Assembly (NCBI RefSeq): GCF_041296385.1
Contig: NC_091022.1
Span: forward strand, 20,665,967-20,729,966
Reading direction: 5' to 3'
Source of the DNA: Aphelocoma coerulescens
Lineage: Eukaryota > Chordata > Aves > Passeriformes > Corvidae
DNA length: 64,000 bases
Shown: piece by piece, positions 41,201-53,280 of the stretch
How positions within the stretch are numbered: the stretch's first letter is position 1
How the letters are laid out: the number at the start of each line of letters is the position of its first letter
Program-made: the position numbers and the translations under genes
The notes under the pieces: generated by a model
Database searches by the model: none
What the model was told of the DNA's origin: nothing
The model's input: only the letters and a program-made list of their open reading frames with translations

Positions 41201-44200
41201 AGATATTCCACTGACAGACAATATTGTGCAGTTATAATTGAAAAGACAGGGAGTGGGGAAGGGAAGCGAGTTTGAGTGGCAGAGAAAAGTACAGAGGGTT
41301 TAAAAGTTTTTGTTTATGCACAAGGATACAGCCCGGTGAAGGTGGGGAAAGATGTGTGTAGTTGTTAACAGCACCACATAACAGGGGAAAGCACTATGCT
41401 TGAAGAAGGCTCTTCATTTCCAGGCTGCCTCTCCTTCATTAAATTTACATGTGAGAAGAACAGGTGCATTAAAATGAGCTTTTTAGCATTATATAAACTA
41501 ATTATGTGGGCAGGTTTTTAGACCAACCAAAAATATTACATGAAAAAGGTAACAGATAAATAGGAATGTATCTATGTAGGAGAGGGGTACATGTCCTCTG
41601 TCAACTGTAAGCTGAATATGTTCCCTGGGGTAAAAAAGCTGCTTCATTCTTCCTGAGATTTCAGGTAATAATCATGCAACACTAATTTAAGGTCATGATT
41701 GCCAAAAACCCAAAAATTTATTAGATTAGAGAAGACTTTCCTCTCTTCTTTTTCTGTAATGGTTGCGTTATTTTACTGTATTTGGAACATCAGTCTCTAC
41801 CTAGAAAGATTTGAAATACTTTCTGCTTCTGTTAATGTCATACTGAAGAAATTAGAACCAGAATTTGAGACAAGGATGCTTAGAATATTGTGGTTATAAT
41901 TTAAAAATTAAGTCATTAAAGTCACATTTTCCCCAACATTCCCCATCAAATGTAACTTGCTGGAAGTGACTCTTGAATTAAATTACTGAAAAGAATTTTA
42001 AAAATTGAGAAAACATTATCTGATTAAGAGTGAACTACATCACTGTCTTACAAAAAGCTGCAACACACAAGAGACATAGCTTACAGAGAAGGAAGGGTTA
42101 GGGACTCAGTGCCTAAAATCTGAGAGAAACAGCATGCCTCATTTTTATTTGAAAACTTTTAAATAGACTTTCTCATGGCACTCACACTAATTTTACTAAA
42201 TGCGGAGTTTGGTAGCATTATATTGATGATCTTTACACAAATGGATGAATTCATATAATTGTGAATCCAACAAAATTTTCCCAATGTATTTCAATCAGTG
42301 TTAGCTCTCTGTCTCATATTATTGGTCACACCAATTCATAGCTAATTAATAACATTTCCACAATGTATAGAGAATCAAAAAATAGTTTTGTTGGTTTGGT
42401 TTGTTGTTTGCTCAGTTTGTTTTTTTTAGTGTGGAACCTTTAGAAAATACTGGACTTATTTGAAACAGCTTTCATTATTTGTTTTTAAGAAATCTGTAGT
42501 TTTGGCACTGATCTCTTTTAGTATTTAACAAGGCAGCTTATTTACAGGGCCTGTAAATTAGAGGTTTTGGAAATGTCAAAATACACTTGCAAATGAGCCC
42601 AGATTAGTTCCTGCTAGAAATGGTGAGAATAATCAAGAAACACTCAGATTTAACTTTTTTTTTAAGAAAATGATCTGAATCAGTTCTCAGAAAAAGCTGT
42701 GGTTTCCTGGTGCAGCACTCACTTGTAAGGCAAATCCTACCTTGGCAGAATTTGCAAGTGCTGAGCTTACCTTTTTATGTAAAGGCATTTTGGTGAGCAT
42801 GCCATTTCCCTTGAGATTCCTCTAAGCACTCAAGGGGCAACTGCTCAATCTTCTCTTCCATCAAGAGCCAGTCATAGAAGAGTGTTTTAGACATAAACAC
42901 AAATAACAGAAAGAACAATATTAACTCTCAATGGGAATTATTGAACTGCAATTCCTTCCAAGGCTCATACAAAGTCATATGTTATAGGAGCCAGTTCAAG
43001 AAGTTTGGTCATAAGAATTCTGACTTGAAATGATGAAATGGTGAAATGACAGGCTTTGTAATCTCAAAAGACTTTTTTTTTTTGTGTTGTAGGGATATAA
43101 CATTTTAGCCATTTCCTTCCTTTTATCCCACATCAGGAAATCTCAGTGCTATTAGAAAACTGAAAAACATTATGCAAGGGTTTGGAAAATGAATGAAAAA
43201 CAGGGAAGGAAAAAACATGATATTATACCAAAGCTATCATAGCATCAGCTAGGCAAGGTACTTTTGATCAAGTCTGGACTTAAAGTAAATGCTTTCATAA
43301 TCTGAACCATGAGATAGCTTTTTGGAAGAGAGAATAAAAAGCTTCTAAAACATAGATTAGTAGAACTTAGTCATCATCCCCTTAAGTATGTGGTAGACCT
43401 TTCTAACTAGATGTATAAGATATATTTCTTGTATTAAATGTCACAGTAGCTAAACAAGCTGATGCAACTGAATAACAGAGAATAAAAGTAAATGCCAGGG
43501 GATCCTGTAAAACTGCTATTTATTTTTTTCCCAGGGCTTCTGTCATGTCATAATTGTAAAAGTAAACTAGAGAAGGTTAGTTGATAAAAACCCTACAGAA
43601 AATAAGAGCTCTTACAATATTCTTTAGTGTGTATGAATTATATTCAACACACTATTGTCCTTTAGCCTAAAATAACTTGAAATAACCTATCATTAAAATC
43701 TTGAAAACTACCACAGAATTTTGGTTCTATTTTTCCTCCTAAAAATGTAATATTTTATATTAATTGTACAGATTATATTGTTACACATTGGCATTTATAT
43801 AAATGTTCTGTATCAGGTGACTGTGGCTAAAAAACATCTGCAATGGACATTTTATAGGTTGTTTATTGGGTAATCTTCACAATAGAGTCCTAAAACAATT
43901 GTTAGATTAATATTTGTGAGAAATAGCATTTTTAAAAGTGTCTTTCATCTTCTACTCATTCTGTAAATATTAATTGATGAAGACATATATTTATGATGAA
44001 TGCTGTTGAGTCTGGTTGACTGTTTCCTCACTATAGAAGAGTTTTCTTATCGTTGGGTATGCCATACTAACAAGTTGCCACAGTTGAACAGAAATTCTCT
44101 TCAAAAGCAACCTAATTTGGCTTATATATGTATTTATAGATTTCGAGATTTGATCTTATAGAAGTAGCAGTTGTTGGAAACATCTTTTGCCTTGAATTTT

Positions 44201-47200
44201 GATTAAATTTTTTACTCCATGTATTTCAGTTGTCTGCAGTTAATTAACAGCTGACCAAATGACCACTAAATCCACTGGACTGATATTTAGAATCCGTCTG
44301 TTTCAGTGCTATCAGAAATCTTTAATCTTTGTCTAACATCAAAAAGATGGTGTACATACTGCATCCTCAAACTGCTGAGTGCAAGACACAGCTTTGTGGA
44401 ACAGACATGCAATGTCAGATATATCTGCAACGAGCATAACTATGAAAGGAATAAATTGGGCAAAGTGCTATTCTAGGAGTTAATGTTTTTCATTTTAGGA
44501 GACCCAAAGGTTTTTCTTTTTTCGTGAGAAATATGATGGATCATAGAAATAAGTTATTCCTCCTACACTGGCATAAGATTTAAATGCTTTCCCATGTGTT
44601 ATATTGCTACACAATTTTTCATTGAACAGTTTTCTTTCAAATATTTGAAATGTTAGCAATTGTTTTAATAAATGTTTTGAATTGTTTATTTAGGGTTTGA
44701 TGCAGTGTCGTTATATCACTGATGTTATATGAAGTGTTTGCTGCAAAAGGATGGAAAGATGATTTTCTGTCAAAGATTTTAAGGTATTGAAGGTAATTAG
44801 CTGACAACATTATGATATACTGTAATGGAAACTCAGTTGCCCTTTCTGAGGCAGATCTATTTTAAAGTTCATGCTGAACTAATGTTTCTATTTGTCTTCG
44901 TGGCCATTACTCACTGCATTGGCATTAGCAAATATGTTGTAGATCTGCCAGTCATTGTTCCAATAGTAAAAAACTAAAAAATTGCTAATAATCTGCAGAT
45001 CAGCTAAAGGATAATTATTATCCACAAAACATCCAGTAGTAAACTTCCCTCTTCTTAAAGAATTGCATGCATAATTAAAATACAATTAAAAAGATAAAAT
45101 TGTTATAAAGATTTTCATTTACCTAATGCTAAAAAAAGAAAAAGAGCATTTCAAGGCTGCTTGGACAAAGGACTTATTTCATCACTGCTTTAATTTTCAC
45201 TGGCAAGTGTTAACCAGAAATCAGTACTTTCACTGCAGCTTCCAAAGGTATTAAGCAAACAGCAGTTGAATTGCTACTTGCTAGTTTGCTGTAAGGACTC
45301 CAGCAGTACAAACCAAAATCTGTTGGGCCAGAAATATAATACATCATCAGAGCATTTCTAAAATCATTTGAGAGGACTGATCTGGATAATGGCGGGATAA
45401 AATAAGGAATTTCTTTTTGTACAAGCTCTATATGAAATGCATATGGTTCAATATTTTGAATCTGCAAGTTACTTAAGCACATGAATAACTTCAGCTACAG
45501 TCATATTTATTTAACAAATTAATATGCTTCCTTCAACTGGTTTATGTAGCTGACAACCTCCTATGGAAAAAAAATTTTAAAGGAAGTTGTAATGTCCTGG
45601 AAATACGCAACCTTCTCTTATACTTATGGAAATTCATATTGATTTATGAATAATGGGGCACCAGTACATCTAATTCATTGTGATCTATTTCTTATTTTCT
45701 ATAAATTATGGATTTAATATAGTAATTCTGGTTTTGTTTATTGCAAAATCTGGTTTCCTGTTGCTGTTAATTTCCAAACTGCTAATTTTCTGAGATCAGA
45801 GGAAAACACTCAATAAGACAGATGCTAAAATGAAGGTGTTCATTGGCTTATACTACAGTACTAAAGATTTCATTTACTTATAGTTCATAAAGGTTTACTA
45901 TATGATACATAGGAGTTTAAGTAGTAGACAAACAAATAGTACGTACTACAAAATGCAGGGAAATTACAGGGAATAACTGATTCAAATATGGTTATAACTG
46001 ATTTACACTGGGATACTGAAAAAAAAAAATACATAAATAAAATTAAGAAAGGTATATTGTGTTTAGTAGAAAGTGTTTTATTCAAATGATCAATTGAATG
46101 ATAGAGAGTTAAATTCTCTAAATTACTACAGTGGTCACATATATCTAATATTATCTACTCCAAAGATAACCTTAACTTATTAATCCTTTCTCAAAGAAAA
46201 AATATATTCTTTTTTTTTCTCCCTGAATAACACTGTGTTAGATGCTTGCAGACTGGGAATACTACTTTCTTCACTGCATTCATTTTTGTCCTTGTATACC
46301 CTTCAGGTTCCAGACAGATTATTGCTTCCATCAGAAAAGGGATTTGATTAATCACCAGATCATATGTTTTATTCAAAGCCAGTGCCCTCCATCCTTCATT
46401 CAGAGTAAATTAATGAAAAATTCACATAATTTGTGCAGAATATTTTATTAACTGCTGGGTTGGTTTTTTTTTTTTAGTTTTGTTTGCAGCCTCAGAATAA
46501 AATATAAAAATCAGGAAAGAAGAGAACTACATTTAGGATCTTGATTTTTAGAGTGAGTTTAAATGAAGTTATATTTCATCAGATTCTCTTAGATAATTAA
46601 CTGACTACATAAATTAGCCTTCACTAGCAAAGCACTCGGGGATTTGAAACGCCCCTTACTTGATTTTTCCATCCCACATACCACTGTCTTTTCCTGAACA
46701 ATCTGTCTTTTGGGGTGCAAGGATTATACACTAACAAGCTGGTGAAGCACAGCATTGAGATTTCAGGCCCCAGTGTTATGGATGTTTCCATCTTATAAGT
46801 GCAAAAAGTATGACTTTGGAGTCCTTAGCAGGTTATATGTTGAACATTAGGACAAATATAGCAAAAGGCAAAAATTCTCCTTTGTAGCTATGTGTTCTGC
46901 TCAGTTAATGTAACATACTGACTTTTTAATTTAGAAATGTTAAGAGACATCTCCTACCATAGAGAAAAACTAAATATTCCTGTAAATATCTAAGATAAAA
47001 AATTGCTCCTAAATAACACCAATGTCTCTCATCTTAATTTCTCATAATTTTTCCTTTTGATACTTATTGAGACACATATTTAATCTGTCTGTGTTCAATT
47101 TATCTGTATCCTGAAGTGAAGAAATTCAATTGTATTTTGACATCTGAAAGAGCCAGCAACCTGTCTTAAAAGGAGCAAAAAGGGTTTAATGTGTCACTGC

Positions 47201-47844
47201 TCTTAATATCCACCTTCAAGCTGCATCTGTCCAACACAATGAACACCGAACATCTGTGCAGGAGAAACTCAAGGCTGTGTCTTTTTGGGCCAAATCCATT
47301 TGATTTGCTCCTAGACAGTCAATAAGCCATAGCTTTTAAGATCATCCACAATTTGCTAAGGTGTGTATATGCTAAATGCCCAGGATACAAGGCCAGCCAA
47401 AAAAGGGGAACTGCCCAAAGTTATCAGTCTCTTCAAAAATCTGTTAAAGACGTTCCTGAGTGGACAGATACCGTTTACCAGAGGAAAAAAAAGGTGACTC
47501 TTGCACTATGAACAAGACTGAATGTTGTTTGAAAAAAAAGTAGTAGATTGACTATTGCTCATCACAGATGATTTTGAACAAAGCAGCTTCATTGGGCTAC
47601 ATTACAGTTCTGTCTATCACTGAATAAGAACATAATTGTTCCTATATAAAATATTGCCAATCATGAGTTAAAAGAATTTTTATGAAAAAATTGTAAATCA
47701 ATGTTTAGCATCTTGACTTTCCAAATACTATCTCCCTAACTTGGAATTTATTCAGTCTTTTGTCTAGAACATATACCTATTGTGAACAGAATGATTGCTC
47801 TTAGTGTTGTAACTTAAGATAGTGAAGGAAATTTATGTCCAACC
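38263..47844. other. AT-rich non-coding stretch, no gene recognised
   Basis: No gene recognised. The interval 40,860-41,300 is purine-rich on the plus strand, which suppresses stops on the minus strand and explains the open frame at 40,888-41,130. T- and A-runs occur near 43,073 and 46,020. I saw no RNA gene or known repeat. Confidence 0.6.
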
Positions 47845-47915
47845 CATAGAAGAGGAACTGTGACCCCAAGAAGTGGTTTGTTCACATTTGCACAGCTGCA
47901 GTTGGTCAGTTGCAT
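47845..47915 (+). mobile_element. Probable MIR-like SINE remnant
   Basis: The segment reads AGAGGAACTGTGACCCCAAG, then TTTGTTCACATTTGCACAGC and TGCAGTTGGTCAG. It follows the MIR core order (gaggaaactgaggc, ttgcccaaggtcacacagct, agtaag) with several substitutions. It lies directly before a CR1 tail. A chance resemblance is possible; the matching order of three segments is the argument for it. Confidence 0.45.
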
Positions 47916-47920
47916 TAAGT

Positions 47921-47985
47921 GTCACGGAATCATGGAATATTCTGAATCAGAAGGGAACCTCAGGGGTCATCAAAGTGCCACCATG
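47921..47985 (-). mobile_element. CR1: CR1 LINE 3'-end fragment
   Basis: The plus strand reads TCACGGAATCATGGAATATT, then CTGAATCAGAAGGGAACCTC and GGGGTCATC, the reverse complement of a CR1 3' terminus (hallmark GAATCATAGAATATTCTGAG..GGAAGGGACC). The element sense is therefore minus. Only about 65 bp remain and no ORF is included. It appears older than the copy at 55.6 kb. Confidence 0.8.
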
Positions 47986-48282
47986 CTTTGTCTTAAAATG
48001 AGTATCATCTTTACCCCTGTGTCTGCTTTTGAAATAATAACTTTTTCAAAGTGGAAAACTATGAGCAAATCTTTTGAATATGATCAGCCAGTACAGGTCA
48101 CTAGTGATACTGAATGCGTAATAACGATATTTTTTTGAATGTTTTATGAAAGGCTGTAAATTATTTTCCAAATTTGTTGGACTGGAGCTATTTCCTTGAC
48201 TGAAGTATTGAATGGTTAATAAGAGTTACTGACAAAATTTTCTTCACATTACACAGTCGCCTTGAGACTGAGAAGAAAAAAA

Positions 48283-48450
48283 ATGTCCCTGAAACTAGTT
48301 ACAGATCGCCCCACCAAGAGCTATGGATTGAAGGGACTGTTTGATATTATAAGCCAGAACAACTGGAAAGACACCTTCGTGGGGAAGTATGATATGACAG
48401 GCATATCAAAAGAGCTGATTTCTGGTTTGGGCTTGAAAGATAGGGCCTAG
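48283..48450 (+). CDS. Candidate short coding frame or terminal exon, unknown
   Basis: An ATG-led frame of 55 codons ends in TAG at 48,448-48,450 and is open upstream to about 48,223. Its internal codons look exon-like: many end in G or C, and there is a run Asn-Asn-Trp-Lys-Asp-Thr-Phe-Val-Gly-Lys-Tyr, unusual in this AT-rich region. A pyrimidine-rich stretch ending in ACACAG stands at 48,241-48,256, so the segment could be a spliced 3' exon starting at 48,257. I see no domain, signal peptide or membrane segment and do not recognise the family. No close AATAAA follows. It could be a decayed retrocopy, an exon of a non-coding RNA, or chance. Confidence 0.2.
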   Translation: MSLKLVTDRPTKSYGLKGLFDIISQNNWKDTFVGKYDMTGISKELISGLGLKDRA

Positions 48451-50226
48451 GGGAAGGAGAAAAAGACAGAAAAGAGTGAGAAGGGAGAAGCAATCTCTGG
48501 GTGTGCAGACAAAGGAGGGTCAAAAAATTGATTGATTTCAGGAGACAGATGTTTTCCTTTTCATTTTAATGTAATTATCTGTTATTGATTATATTGTTTG
48601 AATTTATGATTTTTACCCAAGTGGTTTTTATTATTTCTGCATTTTCTGTATTGTTTTAAAGACTTTGATATGTGCATTTTTGAAGAGTATATACTAAAAG
48701 AAAGAGAAACACTTCCCATATCCTGAAAACAGATGAAAAAAAATTATATATTAATACAAAATCTCAATTTACCAAGTTGAAGGGAATCAGAGAAGACTTA
48801 CTTGAAAATAGGAAGCTAAAATGATGATGTCCATTCTGAGGAATATTAGGGCCCATTTTCTGTGAACATTTGTAGGTGAATAGCAGAAAATGAAAGTGTA
48901 TTGAACTAAAATTCTTTTTAGATGGTTAATATTCCTTGTTTAAGGTTTTTTTAAATATCTTTTTAAAATAGCACAATAAGATGCAAGCTAAACTGCGTAT
49001 AGTAACACTCCTATGCTGAAAATGAAAGTTCTACTTGATAATAACTTTTAAATGGATCTGTAACCAAACTGAAAGAAAAGTTTTCTTCAAAATACAGATG
49101 AATATCTGTGGTCTTTACATTTGAGGGTTTGAATTATCACATATAAAGATATGAAGATTTTTAAAACCCGAATTTAAAAGTCATTTTAAAATTTAAAAAT
49201 TAGATATTATATTTATTCAGTGTCTGAAGTCAGTGTGTCAACATTATCATTATTTGGAGTCCTATTTTAAAGGAAAATATCAAAGAAAATGTACTAATCT
49301 TGCCATGGAGTTTCATTTCAATATAACGTAGTAATATTAGATATGCTGACAATTTCTCTTATTGCTATTTACTCACTATGGTTGCATTTCTTTGAATGTT
49401 CTTAAGCATTTCCAAAACTGATCTAAAGGAATCTGTGTGACAGTTTTGTAAATTGAAGCAAAAAGAATGGAAGACTTTAGGGAACCAACACCAAGAGGAA
49501 GGTTTATACCTGAACTCGGTGTCCTTCTTGGGAAAGAGACCAGGCATGCAGAGCCAATCCTACAGTATTTCTATGCAGAGATATTGTGAATGTCATCCAG
49601 CAGTCACTCTCCAGACTCTAAGTTGGCCTTTCCACCCTTCAGGGAAGTCACTTTTCTCTTCTGTCAGTACATATTAGTGAGACAGAAACAAAAAACACTA
49701 ATTGAAATGAACACGGCACTGACCAATTAGTAACTTAAGGATAAAATTATAATGTGACGCAAATTCACTCCATCAGTTCTGCCAAATCATTTCTATCCTG
49801 ATTGCTCTGAATGATATGACTACAAGTCTCCTTTTATTACTAAGAGTCAGAATTATGAGCAGCTAGAGGGACTAGGTACCAGAGAAATATCTCTTGTTCT
49901 CTAAAGCTTGTTATAATTAGTACCCCAATGATAGAGACCAAAGAAATCAGTTAGTAGAGATTTCCTCCAGAATATACAAAGGATGCTCCTCTGCAAGGCT
50001 ATCAACAATTTTCTCGAAAAACAGCCCTAAATTTGAAAACTCCTTAATAAAATTAATAAATATTTAGTGATTACTCTTCATAATGGAAGTAAATTGTTCT
50101 ATTTCTTCTATTCCTAGGGTGTCAATTTTTCCTGAGTCTTTAGAACTCATCAGCAAAGCCTGTCCACCCATGGATTCGTGTGTCTTTTCTCAAGGACTTA
50201 GAAACTATGGCTGCAAATGCAAGATT

Positions 50227-50294
50227 GTTTATTTTTTTGTTGTGTTGTGGTTTGGTGGTGGTGGTGTGTATATGTGTGTAGTTTGTTGGTTTTC
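50227..50294 (+). repeat. GT-rich low-complexity stretch
   Basis: Almost only G and T on the plus strand, with GGTGGT and TGTGTG words. Confidence 0.8.
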
Positions 50295-50772
50295 TTTGAA
50301 GAAAAGTCCTAAGTCACGAGAAGAAAAATAATGGTTTGCTAAATACATATGCTTTTTATTTTCATTAGTTAAGTTTGCATCTTTAACCTTTAAAAGTTAT
50401 TTAAGATACTAAGAAAAGATACCATTTCAGGCAAGGAGAGGTGCTGTTGTTCTCACCAAATTAGCAATAAGGTTGTATTTGGTTTCATTAATGCAGAAGT
50501 AGATCCATGTTTATCCAGCTGATCAGCCAAAAAACTGCTAGCACCCACGCAGATAATAGGTCAGATGGAGAGTAAACTCTTCTATCTGTTAGCAAACCAT
50601 AGAAAAATTACAACATCAAATCTTTGGTTTCTATCCTAAGTACTTCTGTATTCATTTATCTGACCACAACCACCTATTCTGCCTCCATGAGCCCCTCACA
50701 CCCAATGACAAGTCACTCTGCCTAATAGTGAGAAATGAAGCAATATTGAAGAGTGTATACAAAAAGACTAAA

Positions 50773-50791
50773 TTATATATATATGTATATG
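50773..50791. repeat. (TA)n-rich run
   Basis: Short alternating AT run interrupted by one G. Confidence 0.75.
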
Positions 50792-50920
50792 TACACTAAA
50801 ACGATATTGTTGTTAGTTAAAAATTAATCTAAAAAGCCCCTAGCATTTCAAACCAGTGGAAGCTGGCAAAGTGCTTTGATCTGGAGTGCTTTTTTAACTC
50901 TTTAAATGCAAACAAGGCGT

Positions 50921-50936
50921 AAAAAAAAAAAAAAAA
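50921..50936. repeat. A16 homopolymer
   Basis: Uninterrupted run of 16 A; no retroposed body recognisable upstream. Confidence 0.85.
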
Positions 50937-52979
50937 TTCAAATATTTCAAATAAAAAATAGTAATAATCGTACCCAAAGCCATCATTTAGAAAATGTTAG
51001 AATTAATATTTCAGCCAAAAAAGATACAAAATGGGAACACAACACACATGCGAATCATTTCAGTGCTGCCTAGTCTTGAGCAGCGTGTTGAAAACTTTGC
51101 CCTGTTTTATTCTGAGATCGCCTCCACAAATAATATTCCCCTATTCCCTCACTCTTACTATATCTTTACTCAGATGCTTACTCTCTTTCACTTTGAATAG
51201 GTGTCCTAGACTGATCTTCATATTCTCACCCATTAATGAAAAGCTGGCAAACCTGCAACTTTGAGAAGCTAAAAGAAGACAGAAGCTTGGTATTTTCTAC
51301 AGCTCTTAAAGAAAAAAAAGATAAACTCTAGGGCTCTGTCTTTGTCCGTCTGCAAAGGAGCCCAGAAACAGGGGTTTGCAGGACACCCTTCTCCCTTTTG
51401 CATGTCTCCTCTCCCAGGGGAGACTATGTGCAATTTATCAGTGTTGCACAGGCAGGAAAAAACAAGACTCAGCAGCTGTGGATCATTTTGGCCTGAAGTA
51501 GTTTTGAGGAATTCTGTCTGTACTCAATCAGAATGAATTCTAAACATGCCGGCTTGTTATTGTGTTTCTGCTGAGCACAACTCTGTGTCAGATAGGAAAT
51601 ACCATTTGGAGTTCAACAATATTTTATGTATTATATTTATGTATAAAATATTACACTGATTTTTTTTTTTAAGGGAGGGTTTAAGAATGTAGCCATAAAA
51701 CCTCTTCTTTATGGCAGTTAGGGTAGGTTGCCTTAATAAATTTTCATTTTTAACTCTTATCTAGAGTTTCACAGAACTTATCCCAACTAAATGGCGTTTC
51801 TAAACAAGTAATTCAGTTATTTATGAGGAGTCAGTCTGGTACTTTTCCAAAGCGAAATTATTTTTAAAAATATTATTGACTTCTCTTGTTTTGTATCCTT
51901 TAATTTTTCCAGGCTTCTCCACATGTCTGTCATTAAAATAATGTCAAAAATATTAATCTGGTAGCAAGGAAGAACCATATTCACAACAGAGGTAAGATAT
52001 ATCCCACAAAATTATACATGGAAGTTTGCATCTGTGCAAGGCAGCATCTTCCCATTCTGCTTGAATGCAGAGCTGCAAGTGCTCTGTCTGCACAGCAAGG
52101 TGCAGCAGATGAGCTGTACAAGATACTTGCCATGCAAATCCTTGCAGTTTGCCACCCTGGTGACATCATGGCTGCATATCAGCCTCAATACCTGGGTAAA
52201 TATAAATATATTGCCAGGAAGGAAAATCTGAGTACATTTCTGCACTTTCCCCCAGCACGTAAAAACATTTTAAGCAACTTTCTGAAAACTTGGATGAATC
52301 ATGACAAAAACCATTGATGCCATGAAGATTTTTGCCAAGAAAAGGCATCACCATCTTCATGTAAATCTGTTTTGATTATCCTGCTACACTCCAGCTCTAC
52401 CTTCCTAAATTGAAGTTTTGGTATAATGATTCTTTTCTTGAAATAAGTAAGGAAACCACTTTTTACTCCTAATCTACTCTTCCAGTTCCTTTGTTTCCCT
52501 GGTTTGGTGCTTTGACTTGATTTTCACTGCTTGTTCTTCCAGCTTGCTATCTCCTTGTTTGGAACCATGGTGTTTTTTCTCATGGCAAGGCTTCTTTGAT
52601 GTGTACAGTGGAAGTTAATGAGCTCTCCCAGTACATGCTGGTCTTCTGTGAAATCTTTGTAGAGTATGAGGAAGCTGATTTTACTTAAAAGTCCAGCCAC
52701 ATGTAGAGTGAGAATCTTCTGAAGACATAAAACAAACATTATGTATATGTCTTCCTTTTTCTGTTCGTAACCTTGGAAACTGTTATACAGCATTATCTTT
52801 TGAAAGTGGCATTTCTACACAAGCAGTTCTGCACAGTAGTTTCTTCTCTGTCACTATCTGAGGCTGACAGAATACATACCTTTGGTCCATGCCAAGGAAC
52901 TGAAGTTTTTTCTTCACAGAAAAGGAATTTTTCTTTGATTTCACCATGATCTTCCTTATCTTCTCATAGCTGTTGTTTT

Positions 52980-53280
52980 TCCTGGCTTACTTTAGTATAA
53001 ATGCTACTTTTCATTATCTAAAGTCTTTTACTGGTTAGCTTTCCTCAGTTCCTGTTCCCCTGTCTTATTCTTGGTTTACTACTATTTTGCTGCTATGTTT
53101 CCTGCTGCTTAGCTTTTCTAGCACTTGGTTTTCTAACTTATTCTTGTCTCACTGCTATTTGTGAATTTTCTTAAAAGTCTCCTACTGTTTAACTTTTTCA
53201 AGCAATTTTTTCTAGGTTTGTTTTTCCACTTCTTGAATTTGTTTTAAAAACCACCTGCTATTTGTCATCTTCTAAGTATT
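52980..53280. repeat. Degenerate tandem array, ~74-80 bp period
   Basis: Four related units can be aligned by eye on a T-rich core: ACTGGTTAGCTTTCCTCAG near 53,029; CTGCTGCTTAGCTTTTCTAG near 53,102; CCTACTGTTTAACTTTTTCA near 53,181; and CCTGCTATTTGTCATCTTCT near 53,254. Spacing of the core is about 74, 80 and 74 bp. The companion word CTTATTCTTG recurs between cores (about 53,064 and 53,137). Units have diverged strongly, so this is an old minisatellite or a segment grown by slippage. Confidence 0.5.

Larger units (their letters stand above)
47986..52979. other. AT-rich non-coding stretch with one exon candidate
   Basis: Apart from the candidate frame at 48.28 kb nothing gene-like is secure. 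The intervals 51,340-51,600 and 52,000-52,260 have balanced base composition; the second carries overlapping open frames on both strands and may be an old exon or conserved element. Simple repeats lie at 50,227-50,294, 50,773-50,791 and 50,921-50,936. Confidence 0.5.

Noticed and set aside
40860..41300. Purine-rich stretch considered as a possible transposon or exon
   Set aside because: Strand asymmetry only; no element ends, no repeats and no domain in the open frame.
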